DNA from: an uncultured Alphaproteobacteria bacterium
GTDB taxonomy: Bacteria; Pseudomonadota; Alphaproteobacteria; Rs-D84
NCBI GenBank assembly: GCA_944389135.1
Contig: CALXLG010000003.1
Span: 1 to 51,487, forward strand
Length of the DNA: 51,487 bases
Reading direction: 5' to 3'
Positions within the stretch are counted from its first letter, which is position 1. Every line of letters begins with the position of its first letter. Position numbers and translations under genes: made by a program. The notes beneath the pieces are model-generated. The model worked only from the letters and a program-made list of their open reading frames with translations. It was not told where the DNA came from and did not search any database. Of this stretch, positions 9,929 through 20,900 are shown one piece after another.

Positions 9929-10393
9929 AAGGAAGCAGAAAAGTTACAAATCAATGCACTTTATTCATCAAAGGGGCATTTTGCTGCCTCTGGGTTATGG
10001 AAATTTGGACATTATTTACTTGGAATTCCTTTGACGTTACTCAGCGGTGCCACAACATACTTTGCAGGTGGCGAGATAAAAATAATAAGCATCGCAATCC
10101 TTATTTTATCTTCATTGATTACTTTTTTAAACCCATCCGACAAGCAATCTACACATTTCAGCTCAGGTCAAGAATATGATGTTTTATATTGTAAAGCTAG
10201 ACAGTTTTCTAAATTGGCCTGTAACGAAGACTCTAAAATACCATTATCAGAACTAAAAGCACAGTTAGAAGATTTATACAAGAAAAAGTACGAGCTAGAT
10301 GCCCAGTCATTAAAAATCCCATATATAGGATATAAAATTGCTCAACACGGAATCCAAAAAGGCGAAGCATCATATGATGAAAATCCAGAATAA
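9929..10393 (+). CDS. SLATT-type two-TM effector, probable CBASS effector, start codon unclear
   Basis: The reading frame opens after a TAA at 9926. It encodes a helix rich in charged residues, then GHFAASGLWKFGHYLLGIPL (first membrane helix), IISIAILILSSLITFL (second membrane helix near the DNA at 10090-10130) and a cytosolic helical tail. This is the layout of SLATT (SMODS- and SLOG-associating 2TM) effectors, which are thought to open membrane pores when signalled. The only canonical start in frame, TTG at 10031, would cut the first helix in two. A Shine-Dalgarno-like AAGGAAG sits at 9929-9935 with only TTA or ATC codons at normal distance. Either a rare start is used or the 5' end has decayed. 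The CD-NTase gene follows after 9 bp. Confidence 0.7.
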   Translation, partial: KEAEKLQINALYSSKGHFAASGLWKFGHYLLGIPLTLLSGATTYFAGGEIKIISIAILILSSLITFLNPSDKQSTHFSSGQEYDVLYCKARQFSKLACNEDSKIPLSELKAQLEDLYKKKYELDAQSLKIPYIGYKIAQHGIQKGEASYDENPE

Positions 10394-10402
10394 AGGCACG
10401 CA

Positions 10403-11899
10403 ATGGCACAAATTTCCGAAAAACGACTAGAATACTTATTAAGAAGTTATGCTGAAAAAATCGGCATAACAGAAAAACAACGCGAAATTGCAGAAACTAA
10501 ATATAAGGAAATAGGCAATTGGCTACACTCTGGTCCATTCTTTAAGGATTATGAGCCCATTGTATACGCACATGGTTCTTTTGCACTAGGGACTATTGTT
10601 CGTCCAACATCGGGCGAGGAATTTGATTTAGATTTGATTGTTCAATTAACTAAAGGAGATATTTTACACTCCTCTAAAGAAATTAAAACTGCTGTCAACG
10701 AACGACTCAAAGAAGAACATGTCAATAATCCATGTTTAGCGGCAGATAAGACTTCATATCCTATGTGCTATACATTAAGTTTCAAAAAACACTTCAATAT
10801 GGATGTAGTGCCTGCTACCTATGAGAATCTAGACAGAATAAATCACTTAAAAGTAACTAACCCCCAAGCAGCCCCATTCCTTGACTCAGCAATAAAAGTT
10901 GTGGATAGAAAAGACCAGTGGATACCGTCCAACCCTAAAGGTTTCATAAAGTGGTTTGACCAACTGTCCAAGCAATCCTATCATACTAGTGATACAAGTC
11001 TTGTTGAGACAATAAAAACATTACCAGCCAATCTAACACACACACCTTTGCAATGCATGGTTCAAATATTAAAAAAACATGCCAATGTTATGTTTGCATC
11101 AGATAAACTTAAGCAGTACAAACCGCCTTCCATAGCAATAACAACTCTTGCAGCATTATCATATAAGAAAGAATATTCTCTATACGGCGCTTTATTCAAT
11201 TTCAGAACAAACGCTCTCAATATACTTGGTGAGCATTTAGAATTAGAAAACCCGGCAAATCCTGGAGAATGGTTTTCCCAAAATTGGGAACACGATGAAG
11301 TAAAAAAGAAATTTTTACTAAAATGGTTAGATTCTGTTGATTTATTTATTCGTAACATGCTAAATATGAGCGAAGACACAACCATTGAAAATCTAGAAGA
11401 ATTCTTCACCAAAGAAACAATTATAGAAGAAGAGCCTGTACAAACCAGCCCAACTATAACAGAATATCAAAAATGCTTGCAAACATACGCATTGCCCCAA
11501 AGCGTTCCTTACGCCGAAATTCCAAAATCTCCTAAGAATATAAAATATAGCGTTGTTATAAAACCCAAAATAAAAGTTAATGAACTTTGGCGTGATTTTG
11601 ATAGTTTTGATATTTTTCCGCTTCCAAAAAAGAAACAACTTCGATTTGAGGCCCATACAGACTGCCCTCCTCCATATACACTAAGATGGCAAGTGGTTAA
11701 TACAGGTGACGAGGCCAGACAAGCCGATTGCCTTAGAGGAAACATATTCGATTGCGAAGTCGACAAATGTGGAAAACGGTTAACCACAAGGCAGGAAAAA
11801 ACCTTATACACTGGCATCCATTGGGTACAATGTTACATTTTTGACAAAGATGGAGTGATTGTTGCCGAAAGTAAAAAATGCTATGTACCAATTAAGTAA
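10403..11899 (+). CDS. CD-NTase (SMODS) cyclic-oligonucleotide synthase with AGS-C domain
   Basis: The 498-residue protein has the nucleotidyltransferase signature GSFALGTIVRP (Gly58-Ser59) followed by FDLDLIV (Asp75, Asp77) and the third acidic residue in NMDVVPA (Asp134), so the catalytic triad is intact. An alpha-helical OAS-like region follows. The last roughly 100 residues (from about 395) contain PPPYTLRWQVVNTGDEA and GIHWVQCYIFD, resembling the adenylyl/guanylyl-and-SMODS C-terminal sensor (AGS-C). Such enzymes make a cyclic nucleotide on phage infection that activates the paired effector, here the SLATT protein. No Cap2 or Cap3 gene is next to it, so this looks like a minimal two-gene CBASS. 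The nucleotide product cannot be inferred. Confidence 0.85.
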   Translation: MAQISEKRLEYLLRSYAEKIGITEKQREIAETKYKEIGNWLHSGPFFKDYEPIVYAHGSFALGTIVRPTSGEEFDLDLIVQLTKGDILHSSKEIKTAVNERLKEEHVNNPCLAADKTSYPMCYTLSFKKHFNMDVVPATYENLDRINHLKVTNPQAAPFLDSAIKVVDRKDQWIPSNPKGFIKWFDQLSKQSYHTSDTSLVETIKTLPANLTHTPLQCMVQILKKHANVMFASDKLKQYKPPSIAITTLAALSYKKEYSLYGALFNFRTNALNILGEHLELENPANPGEWFSQNWEHDEVKKKFLLKWLDSVDLFIRNMLNMSEDTTIENLEEFFTKETIIEEEPVQTSPTITEYQKCLQTYALPQSVPYAEIPKSPKNIKYSVVIKPKIKVNELWRDFDSFDIFPLPKKKQLRFEAHTDCPPPYTLRWQVVNTGDEARQADCLRGNIFDCEVDKCGKRLTTRQEKTLYTGIHWVQCYIFDKDGVIVAESKKCYVPIK

Positions 11900-11971
11900 C
11901 TATTCGTTGGTACAATAATTAATATTCCTAAGTAACTTACGATTTTAATAATAAAAACAAGGAGAACAATT

Positions 11972-12193
11972 ATGGCAGACGTTAAAAAGAATCTAAAAAA
12001 TTGTAAAAAATCTCCAAGAGAGAACTGTGTGCAAGAACGTACCGATGCTTATATTAACGATTTGTTGAGTTGTAATGATACTGATGAATATCATTCTGAT
12101 GCCTACTGGATAAGAGCCGAAAAGGCAGCAAAAGAATTAGAAAAAAGTTTAAAAAAAGAATTTGCAAAGAGTGATAAAAAAATAAATATCTAA
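11972..12193 (+). CDS. 73-aa acidic/basic helical protein downstream of the CD-NTase
   Basis: A strong ribosome-binding site (AAGGAG, 8 nt before ATG) precedes this 73-residue peptide. It is very rich in lysine and glutamate, and its second half is a predicted helix (AEKAAKELEKSLKKEFAKS). It is 72 bp after the CD-NTase and before a terminator, so it may be cotranscribed. I recognise no family and assign no function. Confidence 0.6.
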   Translation: MADVKKNLKNCKKSPRENCVQERTDAYINDLLSCNDTDEYHSDAYWIRAEKAAKELEKSLKKEFAKSDKKINI

Positions 12194-12222
12194 TAAAAAC
12201 CAGCGCAGTGCGCTGGCTTTAT
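12194..12222. terminator. Bidirectional terminator between converging operons
   Basis: The stem CCAGCG/CGCTGG (12200-12216) is flanked by an A run on the left. On the minus strand it gives a stem followed by GTTTTTATT, a good terminator for the restriction operon; on the plus strand it is followed by CTTTATAT. Confidence 0.7.
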
Positions 12223-12341
12223 ATCTCGACACTATCAGCGAATACAACGTACAAAAAAGCAATTGGTGGACATACAAAGCACCAAAATATAAACCATCCC
12301 TTACGAATAAATACCGCCCGACGAGGTTCTATTTTTCTCAT
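12219..12341 (-). CDS. 40-aa membrane peptide at the end of the restriction operon
   Basis: An ATG 7 bp after the Res stop codon, with AGGGTG 4 nt upstream, opens a 40-codon frame. It has a basic N-terminus (MRKIEPRRAVFIRKG) followed by one aromatic, hydrophobic helix (WFIFWCFVCPPIAFLYVVF) and a short acidic end. The stop runs straight into the terminator. The N-in basic and hydrophobic pattern is that of a single-pass inner-membrane peptide. No family is recognised. Confidence 0.55.
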   Translation of the reverse strand: MRKIEPRRAVFIRKGWFIFWCFVCPPIAFLYVVFADSVEI

Positions 12342-12348
12342 TTTCACC

Positions 12349-15300
12349 CTATTTCTTTACAATATCTATCAATTCCTGATATGTTTTTACTCGGTCGTAT
12401 TTCACATCTTCGTTTGGAGATATACACAAGAAATGCTTGTGCGCACACATAATCTTTTCCTCCTCGATTTTACGCAACGATGCATCTAACAGACCGCTAC
12501 CCTTAGTTTCTGCAACGAAATACACGTGTTTCACCGCTCCCTGTTTGAATGCAATTGCCCAGTCTGGATTATACTTGCCCAGAGGGGTTGAAATATAAAA
12601 GCCACTAGGCAACTTGGCATAAACACATACGTCTTCTTGTCTTTCCAATTCTGTCGCCATTTCACGTTCAACATTTGAATCCGCAATCAGGCAATCATAA
12701 ATATGGTGTTTTGGGGTATCTATTGACTTGGCCTGCGGACCGAATAGGTCTGCTTTTGTAATGATTTCATCTTCAAATCTGTCTTCTATGGTGTGGTACC
12801 GAATTTGTTCCACAACAGATGTTACTTTTTCATCGTTAATGATACGAGCCACCTTGCTCATAAAATCAACAGGATTCGTCTTAAATTGTGCAAATTTATC
12901 ATCACTGATGCCGGTTAATATATCGGCAACACATTTACGGGTCAAAGCAGTATCCGCAGCAATTTTGCCTATTAAATCATATTTTTGATTGATTTCAGAT
13001 TCTTTTATATCTTCGCGTATTGTGGATACATCTACCATATCAAGATTCTCTTTGTGGACCTTGGATATTCCGCCACTTGTAATTTGAACGACAGGCACAG
13101 AAACATTTAGTTTATGATTAATTGCCTTTATAGAATTTTTGACCAATTCAACTGCATCAAAATCAACCACATATGCCGACTTTTGATTTATCAGATGCCA
13201 CAGTTCCTGAAATTCTTTCTTGTCAAATTTAGCTCTATCCAAGTTCAGTTTTCTCTTCAATCTGCCTGCATTACCGACATCAATTGGCTTGTAGATACCA
13301 TCAATGATTGTTTTCAGGTCGTCTGCATCATATCCCGCAGGCATCTCAAGAGCATCATTATTCAACGCATTATGATATGTTTCAGTCAAATTGCCCTTTG
13401 CATCAATATAGTTGTGCTGAATCAAGAAGTAATTAATTTCCAGCGCTTCATCATGAGTTATTTTTTGTATATTTCCACCATCGCGTTTTACAAACATACC
13501 ATCAAACAGTTGCTCTGTGATAATACGAGGTCTATCTTTTAACACATCTGCGTACTCTTTTTGCAATCCAGCAACAAACTTTTCGTATGTTTCAGATGCG
13601 ATAACAGTCAAGATATTTATGTCATGTACCATGTTGACGCCCAATTTTTCGGCATCCATACGTTCAAAATCCTGGTTCAAGCACAAGCGCATGCCGCGAC
13701 CAATTTCCTGACGACGTGTAACATCGTTTGAACTTTGTTTTAATGTGCAAATTTGAAATACATTTTGGTTGTCCCAGCCCTCTCGCAGTGCAGAATGCGA
13801 AAAGATAAATCTAACTGGTTCATCAAGTGATAACAGTTTTTTATTATCCTTGATAATTAAGTCATAGGCCTGAACCGCCGCTTCATCGCCCGCAGATGAT
13901 TCACCGCGTTTCATTTTACTGTCCACCAGGTTGCCCTTTTTATCCTTTGCAAAATAGCCACTATGCGCTTTTTTCGCATCTGTAGCACGCAAGAATTCCG
14001 CATACTGAGGATTCAGATTTAACTCGCCCAGTCGTTTGTCACGCAATTTAGTATATTCTTCTTCGAACATTTTTGCGTATACACCATCTGTACCAGTATC
14101 GGTACGGTATTTGACTACTTCGTCAATAAAGAACAACGACAATACCTTTATCCCCTGGTCAAACAGCTTTTCTTCCCGTTGCAAATGGCTTTTTATCGTT
14201 TCTCTGATTTGGCTGCGACGTATTTGCATTTCATTAACATCACCTGTTGCCTTTTGATTATGCAATTCATTGCCGTTTTCAAATCTGATATAGTCTGACG
14301 GCATAATTGATTTATCTGTTTCTTCAATTGCGTTTATTTCTGCAATTGTCCATCCATCGGCATATTCATCCAGCCCACCTGACAAGTCATATAAGTTTGT
14401 CCCCTCAGACACATTAAATTCCCGTCTGGAAACGCCGTTTACAGTTTTATAATCAATCTCTATTTTTGCAGTTGGGTTTTTGTCCTTGAACAAATTAAAA
14501 CCTATTAAACGAACATAACTGGTTGATGCGGTATTGCCGATAATTGAAACGCCTTTGACCTCTATCTTTTTTACCAATTTTTTATTATAAGCATCCATTG
14601 CATCCAGGCGATATACCATATTGTATTTATCGCGATGTGTCGCAGAATAGCGCAATATGAACAAGGGATTAAATTTCTTTAATTCGCTGGTTACAACTGC
14701 ACCACCCATTGATTGTGGTTCGTCCATAATAATGATTGGACGCGTGGCGGCGATAACATCACGTGGAACACGACCACCAAAACTTTCGGCTGGGCGACTG
14801 ATACGCAATGCATCGGCTGTTCGTGCGAATGCCTGAGTGTTGATAATCATGCACTGCATATCTGAATCGCGGGCATATGAATCCAGTTCAGACAAATTGG
14901 ATGAATTGTAAATAAAGGAATTAATAACCTTGCCGTAATCTTTTACAAAGTGTTCTTGGGTATTGCGGAATGTACCGGCAATTCCTTCGCGAATTGCAAC
15001 TGATGGAACAACGACAATAAATTTAGTCCAACCATAACGCTTGTTCAGTTCGTACATTGTTTTGATATATGTGTACGTTTTTCCGGTACCTGTTTCCATT
15101 TCAACCGACAAATTTATACATCCAAAGTCATCTTTTATGATATCAGTGTCTGGTTTCAGATGGTTCGATATCTGCACGTGCTGGATATTAGCATTTATTT
15201 GTTGTTCATCAATTACGAAACTGGCATTTGCAAACGCATCGGACGTTTCAAACAAATGACGGTCGCGCCCCGTATCCATAATATATGAAAACGATTCCAG

Positions 15301-15429
15301 TTTTGGTTGACCCGAAAACACATCGCAGACTGCAGCACAAGCATCTGTTTGAAATTGCTGTTGTTTAAATTGAATACTTTTTCCCACTTTCTGTTCCTTT
15401 GTCTGGCCCGTGATAAATTTAGAACACAT
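12349..15429 (-). CDS. res: Type III restriction enzyme, Res subunit
   Basis: This 1026-residue protein is a superfamily 2 helicase-nuclease. Walker A (METGTGKTY) is at about 111-119 and the DEAD-box position reads MDEPQ, typical of type III Res subunits. Motif III is YSATH. Motif VI-like residues are RRQEIGRGMRLC. The C-terminus carries a PD-(D/E)xK-like nuclease core (NPDWAIAF, then FVAETKG). It cleaves DNA after ATP-driven translocation together with Mod. It overlaps the Mod gene by 11 bp. Nothing looks truncated. Confidence 0.92.
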   Translation of the reverse strand: MCSKFITGQTKEQKVGKSIQFKQQQFQTDACAAVCDVFSGQPKLESFSYIMDTGRDRHLFETSDAFANASFVIDEQQINANIQHVQISNHLKPDTDIIKDDFGCINLSVEMETGTGKTYTYIKTMYELNKRYGWTKFIVVVPSVAIREGIAGTFRNTQEHFVKDYGKVINSFIYNSSNLSELDSYARDSDMQCMIINTQAFARTADALRISRPAESFGGRVPRDVIAATRPIIIMDEPQSMGGAVVTSELKKFNPLFILRYSATHRDKYNMVYRLDAMDAYNKKLVKKIEVKGVSIIGNTASTSYVRLIGFNLFKDKNPTAKIEIDYKTVNGVSRREFNVSEGTNLYDLSGGLDEYADGWTIAEINAIEETDKSIMPSDYIRFENGNELHNQKATGDVNEMQIRRSQIRETIKSHLQREEKLFDQGIKVLSLFFIDEVVKYRTDTGTDGVYAKMFEEEYTKLRDKRLGELNLNPQYAEFLRATDAKKAHSGYFAKDKKGNLVDSKMKRGESSAGDEAAVQAYDLIIKDNKKLLSLDEPVRFIFSHSALREGWDNQNVFQICTLKQSSNDVTRRQEIGRGMRLCLNQDFERMDAEKLGVNMVHDINILTVIASETYEKFVAGLQKEYADVLKDRPRIITEQLFDGMFVKRDGGNIQKITHDEALEINYFLIQHNYIDAKGNLTETYHNALNNDALEMPAGYDADDLKTIIDGIYKPIDVGNAGRLKRKLNLDRAKFDKKEFQELWHLINQKSAYVVDFDAVELVKNSIKAINHKLNVSVPVVQITSGGISKVHKENLDMVDVSTIREDIKESEINQKYDLIGKIAADTALTRKCVADILTGISDDKFAQFKTNPVDFMSKVARIINDEKVTSVVEQIRYHTIEDRFEDEIITKADLFGPQAKSIDTPKHHIYDCLIADSNVEREMATELERQEDVCVYAKLPSGFYISTPLGKYNPDWAIAFKQGAVKHVYFVAETKGSGLLDASLRKIEEEKIMCAHKHFLCISPNEDVKYDRVKTYQELIDIVKK

Positions 15430-17326
15430 ATACTTCGGTTTTTGGCGAAATAGTTTTAAATATTTCGGTCAGATTGATTTTATCCTTTGGTTCTGCAAAT
15501 GAACTGTCGCGGAACACAACGGTATCTGGTTTTTGGTTAGCAATTTCATGTATAAAGTTTTCCGGCAAGTTGTCTGCAAAACATGCAACTAAATCGCCAT
15601 TATTGACCCGATAATACGTAATATTATTTAATACAGCGGTTTCAATTGGCATATCCAGTTTTAATCCACGGTCAACCATAACCCCAAACAACAGGTCCAT
15701 TTCTGTGCGTCCCTGTTTAATATTATCAACACTGTCCAGTAACGATGCCTTGGTTGTTTCAGCCGGCGTGTAATAAACATCTTTCATATTAGTTGAATCA
15801 ATACGCAATACACGGAATCCGGTATCAATTTGTTTGTCTGGATTTTCGGTGGCAATTTTATCGCCCGCACGACGAATGCGTTCCATACCAATTTCGCTGA
15901 TATCATGATATCCGGCCTTGAACGCTTCGGATTTTTCATCGGTAGCCTCGGGCAACTGCACCATAATAAATTTACGTTGACCGCCATCCTCGGCATTTAA
16001 CTGCATAACCGCATGCGCCGTTGTTGCTGAACCAGAGAAAAAGTCTAGAACTATAGACTTCTTATCATCATAAGTAAGTGCATCTACAAAAAAACGTATC
16101 AACCCCGAAGGTTTTGGATAATCCATAATATTTATACCACCAAACAGACTTTTAATCTCTGAACTAGCATCTGTATTCGTCGGTATTTTTTCATTTAATT
16201 TTTTTGATAATAAAGATATTGGCGGTTTAATTCCAGGGTCTTGTTTGTTTAAATTTATTGTAGGTCTTAAAGTTTTTGTACTCCTAATAAAAATCTTTGC
16301 ACCATTTTTTATATCTTTCAAAAGAGTCTCTTGACTACGAACAAAACGCCCAACCAACCGCAAATCTGAGTCAGGCACTCCTTTTGATACAGCCACATCA
16401 TTCAACAACTCTATTTCTAAAACGCCATTTCCATATTTGCCCTTGGGCAATAAACCGTTATATTTTCCACGTTCTATTTCAACTGCATCGGCCGGCAAAA
16501 CACGTTCTTGAATAGGATTGCCAATATTTATAAGTTCATTATCTCTTAAATTATCAACATACCCACCCTTCAAGCATAAACCTATTGATGTCTTTTTATA
16601 AGCCAAAATATACTCTGTAACATTTGCTATTTCTTTTGATAAAAAAGATGGCTGAGTTTTTTTCTGCCATGTAAACATACAGATAAAATTACTTTCACCA
16701 AACACTTCATCACAGATTTTGCGCAAATTTGTAACTTCATTATCATCGATACTGATAAAAATCGCGCCATCGTCTGTTAATAAATCACGAGCGATTTTCA
16801 GGCGTGGGTACATCATGCTGCACCAATTTGAATGAAAATGACCGCCATCACGTTTGTTGGCGACCAATCTATTACCGTCGATATCACAAACCTGGGTCTT
16901 TTCCATATATTCTTTGCATGTTTCCGCAAAATCATCGCAATATACAAAATCATTACCAGTATTATATGGTGGGTCAATGTATATCATTTTAACCTTTTTA
17001 TGATATGAATTGCGCAATAATTTCAACGCATCCAAATTGTCACCAACAATGTACAAATTTTTGGTATTTTCCCAATCTTTTGATGCGCCTGTATCCAAAC
17101 GCAATGTTTTTCGAATCAAACGATTAGATTCAGCAATCGCGTCATTCTTACCAACCCAAGTAAAGGAATATTGTTCGCGTTCCGGTTCGATAATATCGGC
17201 CGTCCATTCGGTTTTCAAACGTTCAAAATCAATTCGCCCGTTTACGACCGCCGCTGGGCACAGTTCCGCTACTCGTTCAACAATTGGTGACAGTGGATTT
17301 TGTTCCAACTTCAATTTATCAACCAT
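15419..17326 (-). CDS. mod: Type III DNA-methyltransferase, Mod subunit
   Basis: The protein of 635 residues has the N6-adenine motif IV DPPYNTGNDF (118-127) before motif I DFFSGSATTAHA (about 430), the beta-class order used by type III Mod subunits. The central region of about 200 residues between them is the target recognition domain. It sets the site specificity of the pair. The gene starts 1 bp after the DUF4391 gene and overlaps res. The methylated sequence cannot be predicted by eye. Confidence 0.93.
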   Translation of the reverse strand: MVDKLKLEQNPLSPIVERVAELCPAAVVNGRIDFERLKTEWTADIIEPEREQYSFTWVGKNDAIAESNRLIRKTLRLDTGASKDWENTKNLYIVGDNLDALKLLRNSYHKKVKMIYIDPPYNTGNDFVYCDDFAETCKEYMEKTQVCDIDGNRLVANKRDGGHFHSNWCSMMYPRLKIARDLLTDDGAIFISIDDNEVTNLRKICDEVFGESNFICMFTWQKKTQPSFLSKEIANVTEYILAYKKTSIGLCLKGGYVDNLRDNELINIGNPIQERVLPADAVEIERGKYNGLLPKGKYGNGVLEIELLNDVAVSKGVPDSDLRLVGRFVRSQETLLKDIKNGAKIFIRSTKTLRPTINLNKQDPGIKPPISLLSKKLNEKIPTNTDASSEIKSLFGGINIMDYPKPSGLIRFFVDALTYDDKKSIVLDFFSGSATTAHAVMQLNAEDGGQRKFIMVQLPEATDEKSEAFKAGYHDISEIGMERIRRAGDKIATENPDKQIDTGFRVLRIDSTNMKDVYYTPAETTKASLLDSVDNIKQGRTEMDLLFGVMVDRGLKLDMPIETAVLNNITYYRVNNGDLVACFADNLPENFIHEIANQKPDTVVFRDSSFAEPKDKINLTEIFKTISPKTEVYVF

Positions 17327-17965
17327 TTATATCTCCTTTAATTTCTGTTCCAATTCACGAACACGGTCGCGAAATTCTAATCTGCGATTCAGTTGCGGCT
17401 CGCGGTCAATCTTGGCCCGTAAATCTGTAATTTGTTTTTCAATTTTTTTACGTTCGACGTCACGTGCAACCGCTTCAGACAAACTTATATCAAAATTTGG
17501 TTGGATTCGTCCACCAGATATTTGTGAAATTAATTTATTGTATATCATATCAACGGACATTCCATCCATGTCTAGCACAACATCCGATGCCCATTCTGTT
17601 GTCCAACGTTGTCCCAATGTTATGTCGCCAGTTGCGCTCTGGGTCTTGTATGCGATGCTAGCACAGCGAGCGTTATTACACTCAAAGATAAATAATACAT
17701 AGCCCGCAGCAATTGCACGGTCCAGTGCATCAAACAAACGGTTGTTGATTTTATCGTGTTTTAGCATTACATGAATTACCAGAATTTCATTAAACTGCAC
17801 CCCGGCGGATATATTCAGAGTTTCTGGAGCTATTTTATTCGTGATAATCATTTTATCCACGTCATTAACTAATGCCTTTTTCAGTGCACCAGACACTGCA
17901 TTATGTGCGTAAAAACGTTCCTTGGATAAAACACGGTTAACAACTGTGCGTTTGTCTAGTATCAT
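17327..17965 (-). CDS. DUF4391-like protein of the restriction operon
   Basis: The 212-residue product has a mixed alpha/beta core with VIHVMLKHDKINNRLFDALDRAI and a FIFECNNARCASIAYKT strand region. It ends in a coiled coil (KKIEKQITDLRAKIDREPQLN). This matches my memory of DUF4391, a family found beside helicase plus type III-like Mod and Res genes. The family's biochemical role is unknown to me. It is wedged without spacing between the helicase and mod genes, so it is probably a structural or regulatory part of the same system. Confidence 0.7.
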   Translation of the reverse strand: MILDKRTVVNRVLSKERFYAHNAVSGALKKALVNDVDKMIITNKIAPETLNISAGVQFNEILVIHVMLKHDKINNRLFDALDRAIAAGYVLFIFECNNARCASIAYKTQSATGDITLGQRWTTEWASDVVLDMDGMSVDMIYNKLISQISGGRIQPNFDISLSEAVARDVERKKIEKQITDLRAKIDREPQLNRRLEFRDRVRELEQKLKEI

Positions 17966-20900
17966 TATTTCACCACTATAAAACTGATTAGTTCGAAATC
18001 ATCCAAACCACGGATAGAATTGGTTAACAAACCACTGCCACCGGTACCAAATATACTGTCTATATCTGATTCATCCTTGGTCTGAATTATGCTCTGTATG
18101 GATTTGCTTAACAAATCCGAATAATGCGCCATATCAAATCCATCACGTGTTTCGTTGTTAAATACCCTGCACAACTCTTTGTACGGTGTATTTTGCCCCT
18201 TGCACAGGCGGCGCATAAAATCCAACATTTTCTTGGGACTTAAATGGTCACAGACAACATCCCCATTTTCGGATAAATACACCATATAAAATGGATGCAA
18301 ACGGTTTTGCTTGTCAATTTTTTCGCCATTATTCACATTTCTAAGAATAAATATGGTACCGGCGGGCATATCATCTGTGGCAGGAACTATTGTGTGTAAG
18401 CCGTGTGCCACATGTTCCAATTCTGGATGTATTTTCAGATATTCTACAACCTCTAGCCTAAATTCATTTAATCCTAAATCCATTATATTAACACCAGTTC
18501 CCACATCTTCGATATCAGGGTTTTCGGTTTGTATTTTCTTTAACTGTTCGCGTCGATATGCCAAATCATCATCAGATGTTTTAAGTGGATTCGCACCAGT
18601 ACCAACTACCGAACCGCCAATCATACGATTCTGAACGCGATTGGTTAGGTTGATATATTCATCCAAGTCGCCTTCAGGCCAAAAATTTACCATCTGGATA
18701 CAGTCGTTTTTACTGCCAATACGGTCAATACGCCCAAAACGCTGAACAATACGAACCGGATTCCAATGGATGTCAAAGTTCACCATAAAATCACAATCTT
18801 GTAGGTTTTGTCCTTCACTTATACAATCGGTACCAATCAAGATATCAATGTCATCCTGAGGGGCACAATTTAATTTATCACGCCCCTTGGACACTGGCGA
18901 AAACAACGTCATAATCATATTAAAATCCAGTTTTATTTTATTATTGACTTTCAGTGTTGTTTTGCTTGTGCCGGCATCGCCTGTTATGACCGCCGTATTT
19001 AGTCCAAATTCATCATGAACATACTCTGATAAATGCTTGTACAGATATTCAGCTGTATCCGCCCATTCTGTAAATATCAGAATCTTTTTATTTCCTGGAT
19101 TAATAGGGTTGTTTATTTTGTCGCTTATCAGGTTCTTTAATTCTTGTAATTTATTATCGTTTTCTGGGGTAATCTTTGCAAACGATTGTAATATAGAATC
19201 CAGGATGTCGCGGTCCGAATACAATTCCGCCAACCATGACTTATAATCCATATCATTCAGGTCAATTTTGTATTTGCCACTGTTTAATCCGAATTCTGCC
19301 AATTGTTCATCATCCATATCATCAATGACCAAACTGCCACTGTGCTTGGTCATAAAATTTTCAACAACTGCTATTGCGGAATTTATTTTGTTCTGGATTG
19401 CCGTTGCCGTCAAATTGAACGCATACCATGAACTTTCCAAACGTTTTAACAAGTTGGTTCCCATCAACTTAACCGTACCCATTTCACGCCCAATCAATGA
19501 AATACCGCGTCCTTCACGTTTACCATACAACTGTTCATATTTTTCACGAACGGATGGATGAATATGTTTTGATGGATTGTACACCGCCATGTTCAATTTC
19601 CACAACTTATCGGCCAGCATTTTATAGTCCAACCCAAATTCAGGGTCCAGCGTAATAGCAGGACTTTTGTTAATTGGCGGTTTTCTAGTTGGGAACTTAC
19701 CAATTTCGTCCATGTTATAACTTTTTTCAATATGCTTTCTGGAACGTGCAATTGTTACAGAATCCAACACGGTAAAAAAATCTTGGTCCAGCGCACTAAG
19801 CAATGCCTCGGTCGTACGCTGTTCAAACGGCTTGTTACTCCACTCATTGAATGCGCGTTGGGCGTTGTTAAAGATAGTGGTCAGATTTTTCTGAGTGTCC
19901 AACTTATCATTAATCGTGTCCTCAACTCCTTCATATGCCAATTCTAACTGGTGTTTTAAATCAACAAAACGATTGTTTACGGGTGTTGCCGACAGCATTA
20001 AAACCTTGGTTCGTACACATGGTTTAATAACTTTTTCCATTAATTGATTATAACGGTTCAGGTGCTCTACACCGTCTTCGTCAACATTTGTTTGACCGCC
20101 ATTGCGGAAATTATGTGATTCATCCAATACCAACAAGTCATAGTTTCCCCAATTGATTCTAGACAAGTCTGTCTCGCCAGTTCTTCCAGATTCACGCGTC
20201 AGGTCCGTATGGTATAAAATATCATAATTAAAACGGTCCTCCGCAACAGGATTATTGCTATAATTGCCCTTGAACGTGCCCCAGTTATCTTGTAATTTCT
20301 TCGGGCATAATACCAACACACGCATATTGCGTTCCTGATAATATTTCATTACCGCCAGCGCAGTAAATGTTTTACCTAAACCAACGCTATCTGCCAGAAT
20401 ACATCCGTTATATTTTTCCAGTTTATGTATAATATCAATGGCTGCATCTTTCTGGAACGAATATAACATATTCCAAATTTTACTGTTTTTAAACCCAGTT
20501 GCATCCTTTGGCATATAATCAGACGATATATCCGCTAAGAATTCTCTGAATATATTATACAAAGTCACCATATAAATGAATTCCGGAGAATTTTCTTTGT
20601 ATACAGTTTCGATACTTTCCAAAACTTTGCTTTTTACATCTTCTAACAATTCTGGATTGTTCCAAATCTCATCGAATTTACGTAAATATTGACGAGCAGC
20701 GTCCGTACCAATACGATTGATAAAAGTCCCTATCGTATTTCCTTTTTCTGTTCCTAGGTCAGTAGTTGTAAAACCATTTATTCCAGTGTATGTATATCTG
20801 TCGTCTATGTTGATATATGATTGCATTGGCCCGCTGGTCTTATTAGATTTAAATTGAACCTTAGCTCGAATCCAATCCGCACATTCCTTGGATATTGCTT

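Noticed and set aside
9841-10179. 112-codon plus-strand frame at the start of the defence island
   Set aside because: It overlaps the SLATT body in a different phase; only the SLATT phase shows family features.
17010-17702. 230-codon plus-strand frame across mod and the DUF4391 gene
   Set aside because: Serine-rich antisense of two well-supported genes with clear motifs; no ribosome site and no plausible protein family.
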